DNA of 64,000 nucleotides from Prauserella flavalba (GTDB lineage: Bacteria > Actinomycetota > Actinomycetes > Mycobacteriales > Pseudonocardiaceae), in contig NZ_MASU01000020.1 in assembly GCF_003202235.1 (NCBI RefSeq), positions 1 to 64,000 on the forward strand, in the 5' to 3' direction. The position numbers and the translations under genes were made by a program. The notes below the pieces were generated by a model, which searched no databases, had not been told where the DNA came from, and saw only the letters and a program-made list of their open reading frames with translations. This document shows, in pieces, positions 9,072 to 16,616 of the stretch. Each line of letters begins with the position of its first letter. Position 1 is the stretch's first letter.

Positions 9072-10274
9072 TCACCGGCCGACCGGGTCGACGGCGCCGC
9101 CGTGCCAGTACAGGTGCCCGCCCTCGTCGAGTGGCGTGGGCACGGTGAGGGTGTCGATTCCGTCGTGGCCGATCAGGTGCAGCTGACTGTCTCCGCCGCG
9201 GGTGACGGCCACCATCGAACCGGTGGGGTCGAGGGCGATCGCCCTGCGCTGGGCCGGGGAGTCGCCGACCGGATCCCACGGGAGGTGTCCGGCGGCCGGT
9301 GGACGGGACAGTGCTGGCAGTGAAACCGTGCGGAGGCGGTGCAGATCCGTGCCGGAGCGGTCCACGATCGTCACTTCGTCGCCGTCGGGATGGATCGTGG
9401 CCACCGCTGCCCGCCCTCCGCCGAGAGCGAACCGGAACGCCAGCCCCGGGGGAAGTCCCGTGCTGCGCGTGTGGCCGGTGGAGAGATCGACGTCCACGAG
9501 ATGGTTCGTCCAGGCGGTCCACTGACCCGGGGAGGTGGGACCGCCGCGGACGACGCCGACCGCTCGGCCCGTGGCTGGATCGAAGCGCAGGTAGAACGCT
9601 CGCCCCGGAACCGGCCACGGGGTGCGGCCGATCATGCGGGGCACACCCTGATCGATGACGAACCGCTCCAGGCCTCGGCTGGTTGCTGTCGCCGCGATCC
9701 CCGTCCGGTGATCGACGGCATCACCATGCCCGTCAGCGGCGAGATCTGTTGTGGCCCGCCCGCTCAGTTCTGGCACGTGCGAACCTACGTCCAGGCCGTC
9801 GCGGAGCGGGATCGCTTCGATGGCTCCGGGTTCTCGGTGCCGTAGCACGATCGCCGGTTCGCCGTCGCGCTGGTCGGGAACGACAAGGACGCCGGGTTCG
9901 CCGACCCGGGTGCGAAAGCGCACCGATTCGTCCTGGTCGACATCGACGACGGTGACGACATCGCTCCACACGTCCGGGTTCGCGCCCATCCCCGTCGTGA
10001 TCACGACATACCGGCCCGTGACATCGCAAGCGAGATGTTCGCCGGGGATCGCGACCGGGATCCGCCGTCGCTCGTCGCCCGTGTGCACCACGAGCGCGCC
10101 GCCGCGGTCGTCGACGAACGCCCACCCGCGAGGGCGGCCCGCCCGTTCGGGCAACGACAACACGCCCGCGTGTTCGGCCAGCACGCCGGAGCCGAACGGG
10201 CGCACGGCAGCGCCGTGAACGGCGTACACGCTCCCTGCCCGGTAGTCGGCGACCACGAGCCGCGGAGTATCCAT
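9072..10274 (-). CDS. Beta-propeller-like protein of unknown function
   Basis: 400 residues, rich in short strands with repeated xxVVDVD and GDExTIVDRSG-like turns. These suggest a WD40/S9-like propeller, but there is no hydrolase domain or catalytic motif. I chose the ATG at 10274 (MDTPRLVVADYRAG); a longer frame would start inside the operator. No signal peptide is visible. It is the first gene of the left arm and is tightly linked to the S9 peptidase, whose own N-terminal half is a propeller. It may be an accessory binding partner of that peptidase or of the peptide product. No function can be assigned from sequence. Confidence 0.55.
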   Translation of the reverse strand: MDTPRLVVADYRAGSVYAVHGAAVRPFGSGVLAEHAGVLSLPERAGRPRGWAFVDDRGGALVVHTGDERRRIPVAIPGEHLACDVTGRYVVITTGMGANPDVWSDVVTVVDVDQDESVRFRTRVGEPGVLVVPDQRDGEPAIVLRHREPGAIEAIPLRDGLDVGSHVPELSGRATTDLAADGHGDAVDHRTGIAATATSRGLERFVIDQGVPRMIGRTPWPVPGRAFYLRFDPATGRAVGVVRGGPTSPGQWTAWTNHLVDVDLSTGHTRSTGLPPGLAFRFALGGGRAAVATIHPDGDEVTIVDRSGTDLHRLRTVSLPALSRPPAAGHLPWDPVGDSPAQRRAIALDPTGSMVAVTRGGDSQLHLIGHDGIDTLTVPTPLDEGGHLYWHGGAVDPVGR

Positions 10275-10294
10275 GCTCCCAAACCTATTAGATA

Positions 10295-10309
10295 TGAAAA
10301 TCGTTATCA
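10295..10309. promoter_or_regulatory. Fur/Zur-like operator in the divergent promoter of the RiPP cluster
   Basis: TGAAAATCGTTATCA is a 7-1-7 dyad with five of seven arm pairs matched, the architecture of Fur-superfamily boxes. It lies in an AT-rich island in otherwise GC-rich DNA. It is close to the actinobacterial Zur motif (TGAAAATnATTTTCA, two mismatches) and equally close to the Fur 7-1-7 core (TGATAATnATTATCA, two mismatches). It is unlike the IdeR/DmdR box. It lies 21 bp from the propeller start and 80 bp from the precursor start, so one regulator could control both arms. Confidence 0.55.
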
Positions 10310-10388
10310 ACTAGGGTCGAGGTGTTCGCCTCGCGAACTCGGGCCGGCCTTCCCGCCGGCACGGCTCATCTATCGAGAGGAGTCCGCA

Positions 10389-10487
10389 ATGGACACGCAG
10401 ATTGTCGCCGAGATCGAGGAGCCCGAGCAGCTGGCGCACCTGTCGGCCACGCACTCGAACGCGCTCGTCGAGAACCCGTTCGACTGA
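10389..10487 (+). CDS. RiPP precursor peptide (azol(in)e-type, cysteine-free)
   Basis: A 32-residue ORF with a good ribosome-binding site (GAGAGGAG, 7 bases before the ATG). The first 18 residues are acidic (six Glu/Asp) and end QLAHL, like a leader. The tail LSATHSNALVENPFD holds the only Ser/Thr residues outside position 3: Ser19, Thr21 and Ser23. There is no Cys, so a YcaO/SagB pathway could give only oxazolines or oxazoles. His17, His22, Glu28 and Asp32 are possible metal ligands. It is the first gene of the right arm and is separated from the enzymes by a strong hairpin. The leader/core border is inferred. Confidence 0.7.
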   Translation: MDTQIVAEIEEPEQLAHLSATHSNALVENPFD

Positions 10488-10511
10488 CCACGTCGTCAGC
10501 GAGAACACACT

Positions 10512-10546
10512 CCGGTCGGGCAGCCCTTTTGGGGTTGCCCGACCGG
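10512..10546 (+). terminator. Strong hairpin between precursor and modification genes, likely attenuator
   Basis: An 11-bp perfect stem extended by one G-U and three G-C pairs, with a 5-base loop. It lies 25 bases after the precursor stop and 20 bases before the next start. No U-tract follows, so it is better read as a processing or partial-termination signal that raises precursor mRNA over enzyme mRNA, an arrangement common in RiPP operons. Confidence 0.6.
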
Positions 10547-10566
10547 GCCTGTCCGAAAGGCCGTCT

Positions 10567-11439
10567 ATGGTCCCCAAAACTCCTGTCGCTCACGTGCCCG
10601 CTACTGGCGCGCAGGTGCTGATCGACTTCGATGGCACCGCGATGGTACGCACGTCCGCGGGCCGGTTCCTGCGTCTGCAGGCGCCGCCGCCGGGGCTGTG
10701 GGACGTCCTCACCGGGGCCTCGGCCGGTGACGAGGCGACCGCGGCCTACCTCGCCGCGCTCCAGGAGGAGATGACCTCACGTGAGGCCGCCGACGCTCGA
10801 CACCGGTGGCCGGTCTCCAGGCGCACGGTGGGGTTGCTCGGATCCGGTGCTGTCATCGACGAATTGGCCCAGGCACTGGGTGAATGGGGTGTGAGCACGC
10901 AGCGGTACGCCACGAGCGCCCAACTGCTGGCGACCCGGCACCCGGGGCCGGAAGGCGAACCGGTGACTGGTGAGGGCGGGTCCGTCGCTCCGGTTCTGGT
11001 GATCGCCTATGCGGACTCGCCCGCGGAACGGGCCGACTGGGACCGGCTGGATGTCCTGCCGGGCGCGGGGGTCGCGTGGCTGCGCGCCTACCGGGAAGGT
11101 GGGAACTGTTTCGTCGATCCGATCGGCGTGACCGCCGAGGACCCCGGCAGCGAGCAGGTACGGCGTCGGCGCTTGGCGGCCAGCCTCGTGCCCGGACAGT
11201 TGGCCGCCTGGCAGCGGGCGGCCCCCGCGGACGGCAGGCCGATGCCGTCCAGCGCGCGCATCTTCCTGGTCGGCCGCATCCTCGCCGTTTCCTTGGCATG
11301 GGCGCAGGAGACCGCGCTGCTGGAGGAGTACCGACAGACGCTGTGGAAGTTCGTACCGGCGACCGGCACGGTCAGCGAACACCCCGTCCTGGGCTACGCC
11401 CCGCCGCACGTGCCCGATGAGCCGGTGATCCGACGGTGA
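10567..11439 (+). CDS. Ocin-ThiF-like / TOMM cyclodehydratase partner protein
   Basis: 290 residues. The N-terminal ~75 residues (VLIDFDGTAMVRTSAGRFLR) fit the peptide-recognition (RRE-like) part of TOMM partner proteins. The centre has a degenerate ThiF-like nucleotide-fold motif (VGLLGSGAVIDELAQAL) and the C-terminal half has YREGGNCFVDPIGV and RRRRLAASL, as in cyclodehydratase-associated proteins. There is no Cys-x2-Cys zinc site, which argues against an active adenylating E1 enzyme. The role is to bind the leader peptide and present it to YcaO. The next gene overlaps by one base (TGATG). Confidence 0.75.
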   Translation: MVPKTPVAHVPATGAQVLIDFDGTAMVRTSAGRFLRLQAPPPGLWDVLTGASAGDEATAAYLAALQEEMTSREAADARHRWPVSRRTVGLLGSGAVIDELAQALGEWGVSTQRYATSAQLLATRHPGPEGEPVTGEGGSVAPVLVIAYADSPAERADWDRLDVLPGAGVAWLRAYREGGNCFVDPIGVTAEDPGSEQVRRRRLAASLVPGQLAAWQRAAPADGRPMPSSARIFLVGRILAVSLAWAQETALLEEYRQTLWKFVPATGTVSEHPVLGYAPPHVPDEPVIRR

Positions 11440-12428
11440 TGACACCGATGCAGCCACGCGAGCATGTGTGCCGCATGCGCGACGGCACTGAGCTTCGAGG
11501 GCAGTTCTGGGAGTGTGCGGCCCCGGCAGGCCTGGTCGTGATCCGAACCCCCTACGACGCGCGGCAGCACGCGGCGACGGCGAGGTCCTGGTCGGCGCGC
11601 GGCTACCACTGCCTGATCCAGGACGTCCGCGGACGGTACCGGTCCGGCGGCGACTGGACCGCCTACCAGCACGAGGAGGACGATGGGGGCCAGGTGCTCA
11701 CCCAGCTGGGCCGCGAGCACCCCGGACTGCCGATCGTTCTGTTCGGTGCATCCTATGCCGCGCACGCGGCCCTGGAAGCCGCTCGCGGGGCAGCACACGT
11801 CGGCAGCGTCACGGTCGCGGCGGTGATCGTGCTCGTCCCGGCGCTGGGACTTGCCGAGACCGCGTGGGACAGCTCAGGCACTCCGCAGATCCGGCATCGG
11901 ATCGGATGGTGGCACGAACACGGCCGCACCCGCTGTGCCCAGAACCCGCTGTCCGCGGCCGAACTCGCCCGGCGCACAGCGGAAGCCGACGACGCCGGTG
12001 TTGTCGATGCTGCGAAGAACTGGGGCTGGACACCGCACGCGCTAGCGCAATGGCGGCGGCTGTGGCAGGCCGAGCGGATCGACCTGGCCGCACGCTACGA
12101 CCTCGGCATCCCGCTGTTGGTGATCAGCGGCGACGACGACTTCTTCGACAACGACGCCCGCCGCCTGGCGCGCACCTGGACCGCGGCGAGCCACTTCGTC
12201 ACCGGGCCTTGGGGCCACAGGTTGGCCGGAGACATCGCCGACCCCGAGCTGCGGAGCCGTTTCCGCGCTGCCGGCGGCTTGGGCGGCATCATCGAGGCGT
12301 GGCTGTCGGCCCACGACCTGTCCGGAACCGCGGCGGGGTGGACCGAGGTCCTGCGGGACGCGCCTCACACTCGCTCGACGCTCGATCCCGCCGACGGGGC
12401 TTGGCGTCACGAAAGGACTGCGCCATGA
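11439..12428 (+). CDS. S15/CocE-type alpha/beta hydrolase
   Basis: 329 residues. It has the X-Pro-dipeptidyl-peptidase/CocE beginning (RMRDGTELRGQFW, VIRTPYDARQ, IQDVRGRYRSGGDW) and a nucleophile elbow GASYAA with Ser in the usual place. A C-terminal Asp (SGDDDFFDND) and His (GPWGHRLAG) complete a plausible triad. Family members cut acyl-peptide or ester bonds. The CocE C-terminal jelly-roll domain is missing, so this is a short form. Lying between the partner protein and YcaO with ATGA overlaps, it is a candidate for leader removal or C-terminal trimming. Confidence 0.75.
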   Translation: MTPMQPREHVCRMRDGTELRGQFWECAAPAGLVVIRTPYDARQHAATARSWSARGYHCLIQDVRGRYRSGGDWTAYQHEEDDGGQVLTQLGREHPGLPIVLFGASYAAHAALEAARGAAHVGSVTVAAVIVLVPALGLAETAWDSSGTPQIRHRIGWWHEHGRTRCAQNPLSAAELARRTAEADDAGVVDAAKNWGWTPHALAQWRRLWQAERIDLAARYDLGIPLLVISGDDDFFDNDARRLARTWTAASHFVTGPWGHRLAGDIADPELRSRFRAAGGLGGIIEAWLSAHDLSGTAAGWTEVLRDAPHTRSTLDPADGAWRHERTAP

Positions 12429-13864
12429 TCCCCGTCAACGCCGGCCAACCGCGTGAGCACGCCGAGGGTGAGCTCGCGACGACATCACCGCCCCGCCAGC
12501 ACGTGCTGCCCGTCGAGACGCTGGTAGACCCAGAATGCGGCGTCATCCGCTCCGTCCGCCGGGTGCCGCACCCCGCCGGTGCGCCCACCGCCTACCTCGC
12601 CTTGACCGCCGCGGTCTCGGACGCCCGCCGGCTGGGCGAATGGCCGGCTGACCGCGTGTCCCTGGGCACCTCCTTCGGCGATGTGGAACAGGCCCGCATC
12701 GCGGCGGTCGCCGAAGGCGTCGAACGGTACTGCGGCAACTGGCTCCCCGCCGAGCTCCCTGCCGAGGAGCTCCGCATCGCGACCAGGGCCCAGCTGCTCG
12801 ACGATGCGCTCACGCCCATCCCGCTGAGTGCGCTGCCGGTGTTCGCCCCCTGGCAGTACGACCGGGAGAACTTCCCCTACGAGCGATGCACCGAACACAC
12901 GCCCACACTGTGGACCCGCTGCACCGACGAACACTCCGCGGACGTGTGGGTCCCTGCCTCACTGGTCTACCTGAACTGGCGGCAATCCCGATTCCGGCAG
13001 CTGCGGCGCATCCATCACCTCAACTACGCGGGCATCGCTACCGGACAAGGCGCCGAGGACGCCCGCGACCGCGGCGTCCTGGAGATCATCGAACGTGACG
13101 CGCTCGAAGTGTGGTGGCACCTCGATGGACCCACGATCGGCATCGACCCCGCCAGCGTGCCCGGCCTCGCGGACGATCTCGACGGCAGTAGCCTGACCGT
13201 CTCGCTGGTGGTCATGCCCTCGGAGTTCGCTCCCGCCGTCGCCGCTCTCGTGCACGATCGGGACCGTGGCCTGTACGCGGCGGGATTCTCCGCCGCCCTC
13301 GACCCGGCACAAGCCGCCCGCAAAGCTGTCCTGGAAGCCGTGCACACCTGGATCTACACCCAAGGCTGCACGAGTGCCGACGGGTGGGTGTTCCGTGCTG
13401 TCGAGCAAGGCCTGATGGCCCGCGGTCTGTACCTCGATTTCCGCGACGACGCCCGTTATCTCGACGCCGCGGGTCAGCACTGCGAGCACATCATCGACCT
13501 CGGCGCGCATGTCCAGCTCTGGCTCGATCCCCGCGTCCACGACGAGGCGCGCCGCTTCACCGCTCCGGCCGGCGGAGTACGCCCGATCACCGACCTGACG
13601 GCGGTGACCATGGACGAGGTCTACCAGCGCCTGAGCGCACGCGGACATGGCGTCATCACCCGCGACCTGACCACCAGCGACATCCGCCGCACCCCATTGC
13701 GCGTCGTCCGGACCATCATCACCGGTCTCGTCCCCAACGCGCCGGCAGCCTTCGCCTACCTCGGCATGCCCCGCTTCGAGCAGGCCGCCCTCGACCGGGG
13801 ATGGCGCACCTCATGGGACGGCGGCCCGGCAGACCTCACCCTCATCCCGCCCCCGCATATGTAG
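12425..13864 (+). CDS. YcaO-family cyclodehydratase
   Basis: 479 residues. YcaO enzymes activate peptide amide bonds with ATP to close Ser/Thr/Cys side chains into azolines. ATP-site motifs are present: SFGDVEQARIAAVAEGVERY near residues 83-102, EIIERDALEVWW near 219-230, and the later ALDPAQAARKAVLEAVH helix. The C-terminus reads LTLIPPPHM, which retains a Pro run but not the PxPxP ending typical of azoline-forming YcaO proteins. With the ThiF-like partner encoded nearby, cyclodehydration is most likely; amidine formation is an alternative. The start overlaps the previous gene by ATGA. Confidence 0.9.
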   Translation: MIPVNAGQPREHAEGELATTSPPRQHVLPVETLVDPECGVIRSVRRVPHPAGAPTAYLALTAAVSDARRLGEWPADRVSLGTSFGDVEQARIAAVAEGVERYCGNWLPAELPAEELRIATRAQLLDDALTPIPLSALPVFAPWQYDRENFPYERCTEHTPTLWTRCTDEHSADVWVPASLVYLNWRQSRFRQLRRIHHLNYAGIATGQGAEDARDRGVLEIIERDALEVWWHLDGPTIGIDPASVPGLADDLDGSSLTVSLVVMPSEFAPAVAALVHDRDRGLYAAGFSAALDPAQAARKAVLEAVHTWIYTQGCTSADGWVFRAVEQGLMARGLYLDFRDDARYLDAAGQHCEHIIDLGAHVQLWLDPRVHDEARRFTAPAGGVRPITDLTAVTMDEVYQRLSARGHGVITRDLTTSDIRRTPLRVVRTIITGLVPNAPAAFAYLGMPRFEQAALDRGWRTSWDGGPADLTLIPPPHM

Positions 13865-13872
13865 GCCCGCCA

Positions 13873-14964
13873 ATGACCCCCATGACCACAGGCACTCCCG
13901 CAGACGGCACCCGGCGGCACGCGATACCGGCGATGTCGAGCCTCCCGGAACCCCTGGCACGCGCCCTCACTCCGGAGAGTCCCGGGCCCCCGGTGGCACC
14001 CGGACCCCGCGTCAACCCGTGGCAGAAGGCAGGGGCGGCGCCCGTCGCCGTCCCTGAGCGTCTGCGCAGCCTGTTCGACGGTCTGTGGCACAGCCCCGGT
14101 TACCACCACCTGCCCGACGGAACCGCCACCAGCATCCGGCAACGACCGGTGCCGTCGGCGGGTGCCGCCTACCCCGTGCACAGCCATCTCGTGGTCGGCA
14201 GCGCGGGCCTCGACGGTCTCGATCCTGGCCGCTACCTCTTCGATCACGAGAGTGGGAATCTCCTACGGCGGGTCGGATGGGACAACGAGCGTTCGCGTCC
14301 CGCCACCGCGCAGACCACACTGGTGCTGACCGTACAGCCCGGCCGCAGTTTCGGACGATACCGCCACCGCGCGTGGCCGCTCTGGATCGCCGATGTCGCC
14401 TATGCACAGACGGCGGTGGAGTTTCTCGTCACCGAGCGGCTGAGGACCTCGACCGGTCCCGGGCCGCGGCTGCGGGCGCTGCTCGGTGTTCCGCGCGCGG
14501 CCTGCGCTCAGCCGTGGCTGAACCGAGGACTCGTCCCCGAGATCCCGCTGGCGGCCGTCGAACTTCCTCCATCGTGGACAGTCGATGTCGGCCGCAGCCA
14601 TGCGTTGGCCACCCGGCGCTCTCCGGCGCTCAGCGAGTTCGAACAGGCCACGGGCCGTCGCCCGGATCCGCGCGCCGTGGAGGTCGCGCGCCTGTCCGGA
14701 CAGGCCTGGGTCCTCGGGGCGGACCGGGTCGAGACGTGGTCGGTGCCCGCGCAGGCCCCGGCTCGGGACATCGCCGAGGCCGTGTGGCAGGCGCATCGTC
14801 GCGCCGCGTCACTGTGCTACGAGGGAGTGCTGTCGGGCCGGTGGCGGAGCCGGCCGGTCTCCGGAATCGCCGCCGGCCATGGGCGCTGGATCACCCATGC
14901 CCTCGCGATGCTGCCGAGCAACGGGCACGGTCACACAAACGATGCCCAGGAGGCCGCCGCATGA
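13873..14964 (+). CDS. SagB-type FMN-dependent azoline dehydrogenase
   Basis: 363 residues of the nitroreductase superfamily. The motif RPVPSAGAAYPVHSHLVV is the SagB signature around the flavin site. LWIADVAYAQTAVEFLV and the Gly-rich VLSGRWRSRPVSG region follow. The role is oxidation of azolines to aromatic azoles, here oxazole or methyloxazole because the precursor lacks Cys. The N-terminal ~40 residues are Pro-rich and poorly conserved. It begins eight bases after YcaO and ends in an ATGA overlap with the exporter gene. Confidence 0.8.
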   Translation: MTPMTTGTPADGTRRHAIPAMSSLPEPLARALTPESPGPPVAPGPRVNPWQKAGAAPVAVPERLRSLFDGLWHSPGYHHLPDGTATSIRQRPVPSAGAAYPVHSHLVVGSAGLDGLDPGRYLFDHESGNLLRRVGWDNERSRPATAQTTLVLTVQPGRSFGRYRHRAWPLWIADVAYAQTAVEFLVTERLRTSTGPGPRLRALLGVPRAACAQPWLNRGLVPEIPLAAVELPPSWTVDVGRSHALATRRSPALSEFEQATGRRPDPRAVEVARLSGQAWVLGADRVETWSVPAQAPARDIAEAVWQAHRRAASLCYEGVLSGRWRSRPVSGIAAGHGRWITHALAMLPSNGHGHTNDAQEAAA

Positions 14965-16616
14965 TGATCGTGCGCGAGCTATGGCGCGAAGCGGCCCGGT
15001 TCCCTGCCGCACTGGCGTGGAGCATCGCTCTCTTGGTGCTCGTCTTCGCCACCCATGTCGGGCAGGCCGTGGCGATCGCGTGGTCCATGTCGGCGGTCCT
15101 GGACGGGCAGGCGCAGGACGTGCTCGTGGCTCTGGGGGCCATCGTCGGGATCGCACTGGCCCGACTGGTGCTCTCGCTGGTTCAAACCTCGGCGGCGGCG
15201 CGGCTGGGCGGACACGTGCGGGAGACCGTACGCCGCCGGGCGATGCGGGCCGCGCTGGTCCCCGACCGTCTGCACGACACGACCGTCCGGGACGGATCGA
15301 TGCGGGCGACGCTCGGCGATGGGATCGATGGCACCGACGCGTACGTGTCGAAGTACATCCCCGTCATCGCTCAGGTCTTCCTCACCTGCCCGCTGGTGAT
15401 CATCGCCGTGGTGGTGCTGTCACCCTGGGCGGGCCTGTGCGTGGCCGTCGGGGTCGTGCTCGCGCTGGCCGGGCCGATGGCGTGGAAGCGGATGATGGCC
15501 CGGCGCGGACTCGATCATTGGGACAGCTACGAAGCTGTCAGCGCCGACCTGCTCGAATCCCTTCGGGGCATGTCCACGCTACGTACGCTCGGTGACGTGC
15601 CCGCCACCCGCCGGCGCTTGCACGCACGTTCCGAAGCATTGCGACGGGCCACAGAACGGGTCATGCGGGTGTCGCTGGCCGAGACGGGGGTGACGGACTT
15701 CGCGATCCAAGCCGGTATCGCCGCCGCGGCGGTCGCCGCGCTTGCCCAGGCCGTCACCGGGCAACCGCCGGCCATGGACGTCTACCTGATCTTGTTGCTC
15801 GCGTCCGAAGCGTTCCGTCCGATCCGGGAACTCTCCCGCCACTGGCATGCGGGGTTCCTCGGCCTGACCGCGATCCCCGGCCTGGCCCGCATCGGTGCTT
15901 TCGCCGGGGCGACAGACACGGCACAGCCCACCTCGGCGGCCGGTGCCGGCCGCGCGGTCGCACCCGAGCAGGCGAGGCAGTTGCGGGTGAAGGCGCTGAG
16001 CTTCCGTTACGCCGACGCGGACGGCCCGGTACTCGACGGTCTCCATCTGACCGCGCGCAGGGGCACGCTGAGCGCCATCGTCGGCCCCTCGGGGGCAGGT
16101 AAATCAACCCTGTTCGACCTTCTCCTTGGATTTCTCACCCCGGATGCCGGGACGATCGACCTGGACGGGCGGGCACTGCGGGGCGGTGACATCGCGGTGG
16201 TTTCCCAACGGCCGGTGCTCTTCGCCGGAACCATCCGCGAGAACCTCGCCGTCACCGGGACCGTAGCGGAATCCGAGCTCATCGCTGCCTGCCGTGCGGC
16301 TGGCATCCTCGAGGAGATCCAGGCGTTTCCCCGCGGCTTCGACACCGAGGTGACCGAAGCAGGGTCGAGTCTGTCCGGCGGGCAACGCCAACGCCTCGCC
16401 CTGGCTCGCGCGCTGCTGGCGCACCGGCCGGTCTTGCTCGTGGACGAACCGACGAGCGCCCTGGATCCCGACCGCGCCGCCGACGTGATCGAGACACTGC
16501 ACCGGGTCGCCGCCGAGCGCATCGTGATCATGATCAGCCACCGTCCCGAAACACTCACCGGGGTGGACAACGTGCTGCGGTTGGACTTCGGTCAGCTGGA
16601 CAGGAGCACCCCGTGA
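14961..16616 (+). CDS. ABC half-transporter (TMD-NBD), first of exporter pair
   Basis: 551 residues. The N-terminal ~320 residues form a six-helix CydDC-like membrane domain, followed by a nucleotide-binding domain with Walker A GPSGAGKST, signature LSGGQRQRLALARAL, Walker B VLLVDEPTSALDPD and H-loop MISHRPE. It overlaps both neighbours (ATGA and GTGA). It most likely forms a heterodimer with the next protein to export the modified peptide. Confidence 0.85.
   Translation: MMIVRELWREAARFPAALAWSIALLVLVFATHVGQAVAIAWSMSAVLDGQAQDVLVALGAIVGIALARLVLSLVQTSAAARLGGHVRETVRRRAMRAALVPDRLHDTTVRDGSMRATLGDGIDGTDAYVSKYIPVIAQVFLTCPLVIIAVVVLSPWAGLCVAVGVVLALAGPMAWKRMMARRGLDHWDSYEAVSADLLESLRGMSTLRTLGDVPATRRRLHARSEALRRATERVMRVSLAETGVTDFAIQAGIAAAAVAALAQAVTGQPPAMDVYLILLLASEAFRPIRELSRHWHAGFLGLTAIPGLARIGAFAGATDTAQPTSAAGAGRAVAPEQARQLRVKALSFRYADADGPVLDGLHLTARRGTLSAIVGPSGAGKSTLFDLLLGFLTPDAGTIDLDGRALRGGDIAVVSQRPVLFAGTIRENLAVTGTVAESELIAACRAAGILEEIQAFPRGFDTEVTEAGSSLSGGQRQRLALARALLAHRPVLLVDEPTSALDPDRAADVIETLHRVAAERIVIMISHRPETLTGVDNVLRLDFGQLDRSTP

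Noticed and set aside
10284-10315. IdeR/DmdR iron box in the RiPP promoter
   Set aside because: The outer CCTA...TAGG words are not centred on the dyad, and the 19-bp IdeR consensus fits poorly. A Fur/Zur-type site fits better.
10389-10487. Lasso-peptide precursor
   Set aside because: The small acidic peptide beside transporters first looked like a lasso precursor, but there is no lasso cyclase (asparagine-synthetase-like) or B-type protease. The neighbours are YcaO, ThiF-like and SagB proteins.
11513-13864. Long open frame covering the S15-like hydrolase and YcaO as one 783-residue protein
   Set aside because: The first part of that frame is arginine-rich shadow of the hydrolase gene. The YcaO start at 12425 has an ATGA overlap and matches the family N-terminus.
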